DNA from: Flectobacillus rivi | GTDB lineage: Bacteria > Bacteroidota > Bacteroidia > Cytophagales > Spirosomataceae | Reading direction: 5' to 3' | DNA: 64,000 nucleotides | Assembly (NCBI RefSeq): GCF_030056655.1 | Contig: NZ_JASHIE010000002.1 | Location: 434,001-498,000, forward strand | In this document: positions 11,801 to 19,260 of the stretch, piece after piece | Layout: each line of letters opens with the position of its first letter | Numbering within the stretch: the stretch's first letter is position 1 | Notes under the pieces: generated by a model | Seen by the model: only the letters and a program-made list of their open reading frames with translations | What the model was told of the DNA's origin: nothing | Database searches by the model: none | Made by a program: the position numbers and the translations under genes

Positions 11801-14800
11801 GGTTGGTTTAGCAAATTCAGAAACTGTTACACTTGCTGTATTAGATGCAGTACTTGTACAAGTTCCCATCTTACAAACCGCAGTGTAGTTAGTACTAGCA
11901 GTTGGCGTAACTGTTATTGATGAGCCAGTCATACCATTCGACCATTCGATTGTACCACCAGCACATCCTGTTGCACTTAATGTCAATGGTGAACCTGAGC
12001 AAATTGCTGACAATGCTGGGCTAATCGCTGGAGGTGTTGGGGTTCCAACTGTAATAGTTACTGTTTGTGACTTAGTTGATTCACAACTAGCAACTGTACA
12101 TGTGGCAGAGTAAGTAGTCGTAACAGTTGGATTAACAGTTACTGATGCACCTGTTAATGCTTGTGCACCACCATACCATTTAACAGTACCTGTACAACCT
12201 GTTGCAGTCAAGGTTACTGAACCTGAACCGCAAATCGAAGTAGATGATGCTGCTATTGTTGGAACTGTTGGAGTTGTAACTGTAATTGAAACAGGTGTTG
12301 AAGGATTACTTGTACAATTGTTTACAGTACAAGTTGCCGTGTAAGTTGCATTTACAGATGGCGTAACTGTAATAGATGCTGTTGTTTCACCTGTATTCCA
12401 TTTAATCTGACCTGAACATCCTACTGCCGTGATGTTTACTGATTGACCAGCACAAATGGCTGTTTTCTCAGCTGCAAGCACTGGTGCTGCTACATTACAA
12501 ACCGTTGGAGTAGTAATATCTACACTATCATCATCATCTTCATTTTTATCTGTACCATTATTTGGTGTCGAATCAGGGTCTTTCACATCCGACTTGGTAA
12601 TTTGTGCGGCGTTTGTGATTTTACCTCCTGATGTCACCTTCGCACGGAAAGTGAATTCTACTTTTGCATCTTTCGCAAGATTAGCAATCGTACCAGTCAA
12701 TGTTCCATTATTATTTGTTAATGAAGTACTAGAGACAAAGCTAATGCCTGCAGGAAGTACATCTTGGATTTCAACATTGGTTGCTGCATGTGGACCAGCA
12801 TTTGATACTACGATTGTATAAACAATTTCGTCATTAACAATTGGAGTAGCGTTCGAAACTGTTTTCGTCAAGCTCAAGTCTGCCAGTTCAATAGCATTAA
12901 TAGTTACACTTGATTTGTTATTACCCAATTTTGTAGGGTCTTCGCTTGGACTTGAAATTTCGGCATCATTCACTATGCTACCTTTCGAAAGAATCGTTGC
13001 TTTTATGTTTAAGGTAACTTGAGCGCCAGCCGCCAAAGTACCAATCGTCCATTCTCCTGTTGAAGCATTGTATTGAGCAGTAGGATCTGCACTTACAAAT
13101 GATAAGCTAGCAGGAAGCACATCTTTTACTTTAACTGTTGAAGCACTTGAGCCTCCCAAGTTTTTAGCAACGATAGCATAATTAATCGTCTGTCCTACTA
13201 AATAAGAAGGTGTTGTTTGTGGAGATGCCACGTCAACAACTGTTTTAACAACTGCTAAGTCTGTCGTTTGACAGCTTGTCACCGTAAAGTTGATAGATGC
13301 TCTTTCGCTAATACAACCTTCTGGTGTTACTGCCTCTGCATAATACATTACTGTACCTGCTGCTGTCGGAGTTACGATAAAGCTTGTTCCTGTACCTACA
13401 GAAGTACCTCCTGTTGCAGTGGTGTACCATTTAATCGTATTACCTGCACTTTCAGCAGTAAGGGTATTAGGTTCGCCTAAACAAATTTGTGAGCTAGCTG
13501 ACAAGTTTGAAGGTTTTGAAGGACGAGCTTTGTAAGTAAAGATTGTCTTTGAAGTAGCAGCAGAACATAATGTTGCACTACCATCTGGGTCATTTGTTGT
13601 AAACGTAAATTCGATTGAGCCTTTTGCTTCGTCCGATGCAGAAGGAGTATATTTCGCAGATACGCTAGATACATTATCAAATGTCCCTGTACCTGTTGAT
13701 GTCCATGTTCCACTTGTTGCTCCACCGCCCAAAGTAGCTGATAGTTGTAATTGTGTGAAACTACCTACACATTGAGATGGGATTGCAGCAAGAATAACCG
13801 TTGCAGGATTTGTACAACCACATGGAGTAATATTTACAGTTACTACCGCAGGTGCACTATAACAGCCAGCAGTTGATTTTTCAAACAAGTAATAAGTACC
13901 TGCTCCTACTACAGCTGGGTTTGCTACCAACGATGCTGATGGTGTTGAACCTGTTCTCCATTCAAATACACCACCGCTTGTTGACGGAGTACTTGTAATA
14001 GCTGATGCCAAATTCACTGTTGTTGTGGCAACTGGTGTACATTGGTTAGCTAAAGAGGCCAACACTGTTGGAGTAGTAGGTTTGGTATTTACTATGATAG
14101 AAATACTTTTTCTAGCACTTGTACATCCATTCGCATTTACTGTCTCTACATAATAAGTAGTATTTGCTGTTGGAGTAACTTGAATACTTGCTGTAGTAGC
14201 AAAGGCTGTTCCTCCAGTTGGCAATGTATACCATTTGTAAGATGAACCAGTACCTGAAGCTGTCAAGGTAGCCACATCACCAGCACACAATGTGCTAGTA
14301 GAAGCAACTACATTTGGCATATCTGGGTTACTTGTTACATTGAAGCTTACGCCTGTTGCATCAAGTGCCAAACATTTTCCAGAAATGCTTGTTTGCAAAT
14401 CTGAAAGTTTGGTAGTACCTAATGTGATAGCAGTTGTCAAGTTCAAATCTGTAGTATTATATACTATAGTATGAATCTTGTACGAGTCTGCTGCATTGAT
14501 AGAAAAACTAGGAGCTGTTGCCGTCTGAACAATAGTATTTGTTGTGCCTTTGCTCAATAGGTATCTCACAACATAGCCAGCAGGCACCGTTGGAGCTGTT
14601 GAAACAGACGCTGTAAGAGTTAACGAACCACCTGTTGGTAAGCACAAACCTGATGTACTTGCTAGTAGACTTCCAGTTGTTACATTACAGCTAGGAATAA
14701 TACCAGCGTCAATATCTTTATTATCACGCGCAGGATCTCCAACTGGTTTTGTTGCATCTATTGTAATAAGTGGGCTTTTACCATCTGTTCCAGCGTCAGA

Positions 14801-16573
14801 GTCTGTGGATGATGTCCCCTTGCCTGTTAAAGTAAAGGTTGAACCAGCAGGTTTATCAAATAATACATAGTATTGACCACTTGCAACGATAAATTCGTAT
14901 TTACCATTTGCATCAGTAGTGGTTGTACTAATTACATTTCCATTTTTATCCAATAAAGAAACTTTCAAACCAGCCACTGGTGTATCACCTGTGTTTTGAA
15001 TACCATCTTTATTATTATCATTAAACACATAATCACCAATAGAACCCAAAGGAACAATACCCGCATCTACGTTAGGATTATTTCTTAAAGTATCAGTAAC
15101 CGCTAAAGCCGTATTAATCGTAACCAAGTGGCTACGACCCAATGCACTAAAATCACTATCTTTCGTATCATCACTTCCTTGATTAGCTTTTGATATTTGA
15201 CTCTTTGAAGGAAGGGTAACACGTACCTGGTAAGTACCAGAAGTTAGGTTTTCAAATAAATAATAACCTGTTGATGTTGTAGTAACGGTTTTTACAAATG
15301 TATTTGCGCTTGTATATAAATCTACTTTTATGCCTGATAATCCTGTTTCTGTTGCATCTTGAATACCATTAGCATTCACATCACTCCAAACATAGTCTCC
15401 AATCGAGCCGTAAGGATCAGGAATAAACTTCACTGGGCAACATCCAGTTACTGGACAGGTAGAATTGGTAGCAGAAAAAGTGAATTCTGTATAATCTGTA
15501 ATACTCTCTACATATAACACACCATTTTGAACATAAGCACCCGAACCTGAAGTGGTAGCTGTAATAGCCGTTGCAACACCATTGGTTCCAACACGTCTAG
15601 TCCATACTACGTTAGTAAGCCCTTTTGGTACTGAAACTTCAAAAACACTTCCAGTCGAAAAATACGTTGGGACAGAAAAACATACAGCCGCTTGATCGTC
15701 CTCATTAATATTATGATTGTTAGGTTTTGAATCTGCATCTGGTTCGGTTTGAGCAACTACCTCAAAACTAGCATAGGCGATTCCTCTTCCGAGGTCGCCG
15801 CTTTTTACTCTTGCCTGAACTTGAAGTGTTATTTCAGTATTGCCTAGCAACTGCGTAATCACCCACTTTTTATTGACATTGTCGTAGGTGACTCCCGATG
15901 CAGGACTCGAATAAACAATCGACTCCAAAGTTGAAGGCAAAGAATCCTTTACCGAAATATTAGTAGCCTTATCTCCTGTACTATTCTTCAACTTAATAAT
16001 ATAGGTAACCAAATCTCCAGGATTAGGATTACCATTACTTATCGTGGCAGTTAAAGACAAGTCTGGACTAGCAACAGCCGTCCAAGCAGTAAGTACCGTT
16101 AGGATTAAAGAAGCGAATACAGTTCGAAGGGTAGAAAAACCATTCAATGAACTTGCTGATAATTGTTCTTTCTTATTCGAAGTAAGGCGGTTGGTTAATG
16201 TAGACAAACCCCAACTTTCGCATAAGTCCAACACAGATTTCACCTTACGAGATTTTGACAATAGAGTAGCACCCATATTGCTTGCACCTCGAAGCTGAAA
16301 TAGATTATTAGCCGCTCGTGTCAGGTAAGTAAAAAGATTCATTTGCTGTATGTTTAATTGATAAAATTCACTACTAGGACCTTGTTCGTTTGGGCTATCC
16401 AACAAGTAACTACTTGGAGCATTAACAAGAGGTGAATCTTCACTTAGGGGCATAACAGCAGGTATGCTATCAGAAGCATTTAGGGAATTAACTACTTTAG
16501 GCTGCAAATGCGATGAAAACCTATGATTCGCTTGACGGCTAGCGCCAATCTCGAATGTAAATGTTTTTTTCAT
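5879..16573 (-). CDS. Giant multidomain T9SS type B adhesin (DUF11 / SdrD-B / Ig-like repeats, gliding-motility-type CTD)
   Basis: 3564 residues. The hydrophobic export signal lies unusually deep (about 151-168, ending AVASP), behind a 150-residue hydrophilic leader. Modules then run in order: a DUF11 repeat; two SdrD-B-like domains (GSIGDYVWSD near 387, GSIGDYVFND near 511); Ig-like and PKD-like segments; two DUF11 repeats; about ten tandem four-cysteine Ig-like repeats (about 1360-2130); further Ig-like modules; about seven more DUF11 or DUF11-like repeats with Asp/Asn-rich, probably calcium-binding linkers (PDPNGDGNP); and a C-terminal type B sorting domain (GFSPNGDGINDKF, IFNRWGSLVY, about 3458-3564). 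It should be exported by Sec, then T9SS, and displayed as a SprB-like surface filament in adhesion or gliding. Its dedicated PorP/SprF follows. The ligand is unknown. Confidence 0.93.
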   Translation of the reverse strand: MKKTFTFEIGASRQANHRFSSHLQPKVVNSLNASDSIPAVMPLSEDSPLVNAPSSYLLDSPNEQGPSSEFYQLNIQQMNLFTYLTRAANNLFQLRGASNMGATLLSKSRKVKSVLDLCESWGLSTLTNRLTSNKKEQLSASSLNGFSTLRTVFASLILTVLTAWTAVASPDLSLTATISNGNPNPGDLVTYIIKLKNSTGDKATNISVKDSLPSTLESIVYSSPASGVTYDNVNKKWVITQLLGNTEITLQVQARVKSGDLGRGIAYASFEVVAQTEPDADSKPNNHNINEDDQAAVCFSVPTYFSTGSVFEVSVPKGLTNVVWTRRVGTNGVATAITATTSGSGAYVQNGVLYVESITDYTEFTFSATNSTCPVTGCCPVKFIPDPYGSIGDYVWSDVNANGIQDATETGLSGIKVDLYTSANTFVKTVTTTSTGYYLFENLTSGTYQVRVTLPSKSQISKANQGSDDTKDSDFSALGRSHLVTINTALAVTDTLRNNPNVDAGIVPLGSIGDYVFNDNNKDGIQNTGDTPVAGLKVSLLDKNGNVISTTTTDANGKYEFIVASGQYYVLFDKPAGSTFTLTGKGTSSTDSDAGTDGKSPLITIDATKPVGDPARDNKDIDAGIIPSCNVTTGSLLASTSGLCLPTGGSLTLTASVSTAPTVPAGYVVRYLLSKGTTNTIVQTATAPSFSINAADSYKIHTIVYNTTDLNLTTAITLGTTKLSDLQTSISGKCLALDATGVSFNVTSNPDMPNVVASTSTLCAGDVATLTASGTGSSYKWYTLPTGGTAFATTASIQVTPTANTTYYVETVNANGCTSARKSISIIVNTKPTTPTVLASLANQCTPVATTTVNLASAITSTPSTSGGVFEWRTGSTPSASLVANPAVVGAGTYYLFEKSTAGCYSAPAVVTVNITPCGCTNPATVILAAIPSQCVGSFTQLQLSATLGGGATSGTWTSTGTGTFDNVSSVSAKYTPSASDEAKGSIEFTFTTNDPDGSATLCSAATSKTIFTYKARPSKPSNLSASSQICLGEPNTLTAESAGNTIKWYTTATGGTSVGTGTSFIVTPTAAGTVMYYAEAVTPEGCISERASINFTVTSCQTTDLAVVKTVVDVASPQTTPSYLVGQTINYAIVAKNLGGSSASTVKVKDVLPASLSFVSADPTAQYNASTGEWTIGTLAAGAQVTLNIKATILSKGSIVNDAEISSPSEDPTKLGNNKSSVTINAIELADLSLTKTVSNATPIVNDEIVYTIVVSNAGPHAATNVEIQDVLPAGISFVSSTSLTNNNGTLTGTIANLAKDAKVEFTFRAKVTSGGKITNAAQITKSDVKDPDSTPNNGTDKNEDDDDSVDITTPTVCNVAAPVLAAEKTAICAGQSVNITAVGCSGQIKWNTGETTASITVTPSVNATYTATCTVNNCTSNPSTPVSITVTTPTVPTIAASSTSICGSGSVTLTATGCTGTVKWYGGAQALTGASVTVNPTVTTTYSATCTVASCESTKSQTVTITVGTPTPPAISPALSAICSGSPLTLSATGCAGGTIEWSNGMTGSSITVTPTASTNYTAVCKMGTCTSTASNTASVTVSEFAKPTIVASKTAICVGESVTLTATGCNGTIKWSDGQTGASVTVKPSVTTSYSATCTSTNATCNSGVSNTVEVKVNSGSIDAPIVVCGDQEICVGQEVVFLALGCPSGTTVKWSNGMTGSSITVKPTITTVYSAVCSLGACESVKSNEKEIVVKPTVVVTLVASADKNNVCAGSPVTLSVKGCEAGKVTWTGGLTGSTITVNPTVTTTYTALCTDVACATDAKASVTVNVATDLPTPVIVASTTSPVCAGTEVTLTATGCTADLLWSTGETTASIKVKPTITTTYTVQCKSNSCANATAKTSSPVTVTVGSGAAPVITASTTTICSGSQVTLTATGCGASDVTWSNGKTGASITETPTATTTYSATCKGNTCVSAESNKVTVNVTPLAIPTISVVCTCPAKFMCPGSSMTLVATGCEGGTIKWSDGFTGSIHTVSPTQTTNYTVKCVTSTCESASSAVTTITVGTPTAPVITSDVLTACAGSSVNLTATGCDGAVIWSDGQIGTTVTVKPTANTTYTAICKLDKCESGNSNELTINVGNSASKPSTKDLVNACPATTVDLTSGLLSTASNGSSFEFRTGISSTSTLVSNPQAVSATGTYYVFEKFASGCYSAPAAINVFINTDCSTKNCTTAPAAVNAGADATICDTKSYQLKGAFSGAASFITWKSTGTGTFDNPLLPTATYTASAQDVTNGSVKLFLTSNDPDGTGPCVAAVDTMILTINGIKVKPTITVSGNLTACTTDSVGLKAIAGYQYKWYKVGSTSVVSTAQAINVKGLGSYYYILSDANGCTSVPSDTATLNPLADISAPVTKNLMISSGQTANLNSLVTSTTPTGATLVFKSGGSATSNDVATPSAVGFGTYYAFYRTAQGCFSSGSPITVSTDLVVMDLADIGVGITTDKATYAVGDTVVTTVTVVNSGPRTAKGVALSVIIPGTLTYASQTGGLIQNGNTVGVNIDTLAMNGTKTYTFKSVVTSTSEATITVSGTSSTVDPNTANNKASVTINAGVVDPNAADAAIAIVADKTAIALNETTTLTVTVSNNGPATAKGLKVTTTIPAGFELLSAEPSWVVNGNTLTASYDSLKKGETKVLTFIAKGITSGNLLFGATVASTLDPKTDNNTATTTVQVGTINPTGLADLAVSFTTDKSIVSKGDEVVYTMKVQNNGPSAASSIELRALFPQGLTFISGDVTKTADSVKATINSLAVGASTSFSYRVKVDEDKTISTTVTTTKYSPTDPVLTNNTATATIVSANDTLYADLSVIKTASATTVNKDSLVTYTIKVTNAGPGNAKNVVLKDFLVSNLSYISGDFTSTGKTATGDSLSATIASIAKGETKSLTYSARAVLQGVAPNTVFVASSSKLDAVKDNDKSTVEVNIINRVVNDCRLGLALAVIDTNQVSTGVYKVTYQLIAKNFCSDTLRNVSLVDSVAKNFPSPATFTVSAPVLKNTGNLVINEAFGASDPNLVKAASSFMIPNKVDTLIYTVTLTLNGNKGPFYSQVNGSGIAPSGTVTAKSSAGTNVSATPSRTVVRFDLPRTLIGVAKEVLASGLKRESTNEWTVPYVIRVVNMGVNRITKLSVTDDLDAVYTSKGATIVGQPTVSTNRPGVKVNSKYTGSGLNIDLVLPDSSALGVGDSVSINLAVRVNTTAATDSVFSNVAIGKGTGTDGLTYEDISTAGSDPDPDKDGDPSNNKVATSVTLSNPVKPLGDAAIGVALSASKPVMQSDSTFNVKFKLVARNYGKDTLNNVVLANHIQSNIGQQVTAWSLVGKPTLVSGKVKLDSLFDGIADTTLTVASSTFKFAKGDSIVIEYTLNIREPLQDTIYTQASATGISIADATKKAFDLSTAGTNPDPNGDGNPAENAKTPVIFDASVVTDSPFIPEGFSPNGDGINDKFVIQPLNPDQRIELKIFNRWGSLVYASSDYKNEWGGEANQGVKVIGDGQGLPDGTYFYSFTRYDRTTGEIILTQGKNTVVKYFTIVR
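10180..12500 (-). repeat. Array of about ten tandem four-cysteine Ig-like coding repeats inside the adhesin
   Basis: About ten consecutive units of roughly 75 codons share the pattern ICxGxxVTLTATGCxG, then xxWSxGxTGxSITVxPTxTTTYxAxC and a fourth cysteine before a VTVxVGTP linker. The cysteine pattern suggests two disulfides per unit, consistent with an extracellular stalk. Near-identity of some units at DNA level makes this a likely place for length change by recombination or for assembly collapse. Confidence 0.8.
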
Positions 16574-17259
16574 CCGATTTCTTGTTAATGTTTTAATTAC
16601 TTAGGAGGATACCAAAATCTTGTACTATCGACCAGTTTTGTTCAAACTTCGGATTCGCATGATTTAGTCACTTTTAGGCGTCTCAAAATGATGAGATTGT
16701 ATGGAAAAATGTACCAAAACTGTGCCAAATACCAAACACTTAAGTTGAGTAACAGGCCACCTTTTTGTGCTAAATTAAATCAAGCGCACATCCTCGATTT
16801 ACGGACTTTGTCATAAAAATTCGACAATACTAGGTCAATTTAATTTTGCTGAATAAGCTACAAAAAATGCAACAGGGCAGCAAAGCCAAAACTATGCCAA
16901 AATTTTGCTTAAATAAAAAATTTCTGAAATACAATAAGATACAACCAATGCACTTGTAAAATGCACTAACTGAGAAGACACCAATTAAGGTAACGAAAGG
17001 AAGTATATAAATTTATTAATTGCGAGCGAAGCACCTATCTTATCCGATATTAGCTTTGATAGTACAAATCAAATAAAAATTTATTAGTCTGTCAAGGTTT
17101 TCTGTCTTTATTTTATTAAGTGGCAGGACTTTATACGTAAGCGCTGACAATTTGGCATTTTATGAGGTTTTGGAATTGTATTTGTCAATATCGCTATGTC
17201 GATTAAGACATCATTCTATGAATATTTGGTTTGTATTTCTATAAATTATTAATGACAAA
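16574..17259. other. 686-bp AT-rich divergent intergenic region (adhesin / htpG)
   Basis: No convincing coding frame. It must hold the promoters for the giant adhesin (leftward) and htpG (rightward). Only the htpG-side promoter candidate could be matched to the Bacteroidota TTTG/TAnnTTTG pattern. No clear structured RNA was recognised. Confidence 0.6.
17151..17184 (+). promoter_or_regulatory. Candidate sigma-A promoter for htpG
   Basis: TTTG at 17151-17154 and TGTATTTG (one mismatch to TAnnTTTG) at 17177-17184, separated by 22 nt, which is slightly long. The implied leader is about 70 nt. No CIRCE element was seen. Confidence 0.3.
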
Positions 17260-19080
17260 ATGACCATGCAAGAAAAAGGTAACATCTCGATTCATACCGA
17301 AAACATTTTTCCTATTATTAAGAAGTTTTTATACTCAGATCATGAAATCTTCTTACGTGAATTGGTATCTAACGCGGTTGATGCTTCTCAAAAATTGAAA
17401 CGTTTGTCGGCCATTGGTGAATACGCTGGTGAATTAGGTGAATTGAAGGTAAAGGTAAGTTTTGACAAAGATGCTCGTACGATTACTATCTCCGATTCGG
17501 GTATTGGTATGACTGCCGATGAGGTGAAAAAGTACATCAACCAAATTGCCTTTTCTGGAGCTACTGAGTTTGTTGAAAAATACAAGGATAAAGGTGATGA
17601 AAAAGCTATTATTGGTCACTTCGGACTTGGCTTTTACTCTGCCTTCATGGTTGCTGAAAGAGTGGATATTATTACAAAATCTTTTCAAGATGGTGCACAA
17701 GCTGTGAAATGGACTTGTGATGGTTCGACAGAGTTTGAAATTTCTGAAGCTACTCGTGAAAGAAGAGGTACTGATATTATTTTGTATGTGGCTGATGATT
17801 CACTAGAATTCCTTGAGAATTTTAGACTCAAACAAATTCTTGATAAATACTGCAAATTCCTTCCTATTGAAATCGAATTTGAAGATGCTATCATCAACAA
17901 CCCTACTCCTATCTGGGCAAAATCACCTGCTGATTTGACTGACGAAGATTACTTAAAGTTCTACGAGGAGCTTTATCCTATGTCAGAAAAACCACTTTTC
18001 TGGATTCACTTGAATGTAGATTATCCTTTCAATTTGACAGGTATTCTGTATTTCCCGAAAGTGAAAAACGAATTGCAATTACAAAGAGAAAAAATTCAGC
18101 TTTTCAGCCGTCAGGTATTTATTACTGACGAAGTAAAAGATGTAGTTCCTGAATTTTTGATGTTGTTGCACGGTGTAATCGATTCGCCAGATATTCCTCT
18201 TAACGTTTCAAGAAGCTTCTTACAAGCTGACTCTAATGTTAAGAAAATCAATAACTATATTACTAGAAAAGTAGCTGAAAAACTGAACGATTTATTCAAA
18301 AATGACCGTGCTGGTTTTGAAGAAAAATTCGAAAACATTGGTCTTTTTGTAAAATACGGAATGATTTCAGATGAGAAGTTCTACGACAAAGCAAAAGACT
18401 TCTGTTTGCTACAAAGTACTTCAGGCAAATACTACACTTTGAATGAGTACGCTGAGTTTGCACAGGAAAATCAGAAAGATAAAAACGATGACGTTGTATA
18501 TCTTTATGCGACAGATTTATTAGGACAAGACGGCTACATCCAATCAGCGACTAAACGTGGCTATGATGTTTTGAAATTGGATGCTGTTTTGGATAGCCAT
18601 TTTATCAATATGCTTGAAACCAAATTGGTAAAAACTAACCTTAAACGTGTTGACGCCGATACGGTAGAAAAATTAATTGATAAAGGCATCGCCTTAGAAG
18701 CTGTACTTTCAGACTCGGAAAAAGAGACTGTGAAAAAGGTGTTTGATGAAGTAATCAATGACAAAAATAAGTCAGTTCAAGTTGAGGCTATGCCAGTAGA
18801 CGAACTTCCTGCTATCGTTACCCAAAATGAATTTATGCGCCGTATGAGCGATATGTCAAAACTTGGTGGTGGCATGGGAATGTTTGGAGCAATGCCAAAC
18901 AATTATACTATTGCAGTAAATGCTAATCACCCTTTGATTAATAAAATTCTTAAAACAGAAGAGGAAAGCGAGCAAAAACGCTTGGCAAAACAGGTTTATG
19001 ACCTTGCTTTACTATCTCAAAACTTGTTGACTGGTGCAGATTTAACTGCCTTTATTCAACGTACAGCTCAAGGATTATAG
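17260..19080 (+). CDS. htpG: Molecular chaperone HtpG (bacterial Hsp90)
   Basis: 606 residues, close to the usual length. The N-terminal GHKL ATPase shows RELVSNAVDA (E34, N38), DSGIGMT and the lid/G2 motif GHFGLGFYSAFMVA. The middle domain carries the conserved NVSRSFLQ stretch, and the C-terminal dimerisation domain ends near the stop. HtpG is an ATP-dependent cytosolic dimer that remodels client proteins under stress. An ATG two codons downstream (17266) is an equally possible start. The gene is monocistronic: a divergent adhesin gene lies upstream and a strong bidirectional terminator downstream. Confidence 0.97.
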   Translation: MTMQEKGNISIHTENIFPIIKKFLYSDHEIFLRELVSNAVDASQKLKRLSAIGEYAGELGELKVKVSFDKDARTITISDSGIGMTADEVKKYINQIAFSGATEFVEKYKDKGDEKAIIGHFGLGFYSAFMVAERVDIITKSFQDGAQAVKWTCDGSTEFEISEATRERRGTDIILYVADDSLEFLENFRLKQILDKYCKFLPIEIEFEDAIINNPTPIWAKSPADLTDEDYLKFYEELYPMSEKPLFWIHLNVDYPFNLTGILYFPKVKNELQLQREKIQLFSRQVFITDEVKDVVPEFLMLLHGVIDSPDIPLNVSRSFLQADSNVKKINNYITRKVAEKLNDLFKNDRAGFEEKFENIGLFVKYGMISDEKFYDKAKDFCLLQSTSGKYYTLNEYAEFAQENQKDKNDDVVYLYATDLLGQDGYIQSATKRGYDVLKLDAVLDSHFINMLETKLVKTNLKRVDADTVEKLIDKGIALEAVLSDSEKETVKKVFDEVINDKNKSVQVEAMPVDELPAIVTQNEFMRRMSDMSKLGGGMGMFGAMPNNYTIAVNANHPLINKILKTEEESEQKRLAKQVYDLALLSQNLLTGADLTAFIQRTAQGL

Positions 19081-19173
19081 TCAATTGTAGAATTTTGAAT
19101 GAGTGAATTGTGAATGTAATGTAGACATTTCATTATTTGACACTTACATCTGACTTCAATTATAACCTTGACA

Positions 19174-19225
19174 AGGTTAGAAAAATAAAAGCCCTTCAAT
19201 CGAAGGGCTTTTATTTTTCTAACCT
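19174..19225. terminator. Bidirectional terminator between htpG and the porE-like gene
   Basis: Near-perfect 24-bp stem built around AAGCCCTTC/GAAGGGCTT with a 4-nt loop, flanked by A-rich and T-rich arms (AAAAATAAAA / TTTTATTTTT). It can serve both converging genes. Confidence 0.9.
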
Positions 19226-19260
19226 AAAAAACACATCTAAATTTCTCTTTATTACGATTG

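Noticed and set aside
10180..12500. Regular repeats that might suggest a CRISPR-like or satellite array
   Set aside because: The units are about 225 bp, in frame, and encode diverged Ig-like domains; there are no short identical repeats with unique spacers and no cas genes.
5879..16573. Many open plus-strand frames antisense to the giant adhesin
   Set aside because: They follow from the repetitive, codon-biased DNA of the adhesin; the translations are low-complexity and mirror the repeats.
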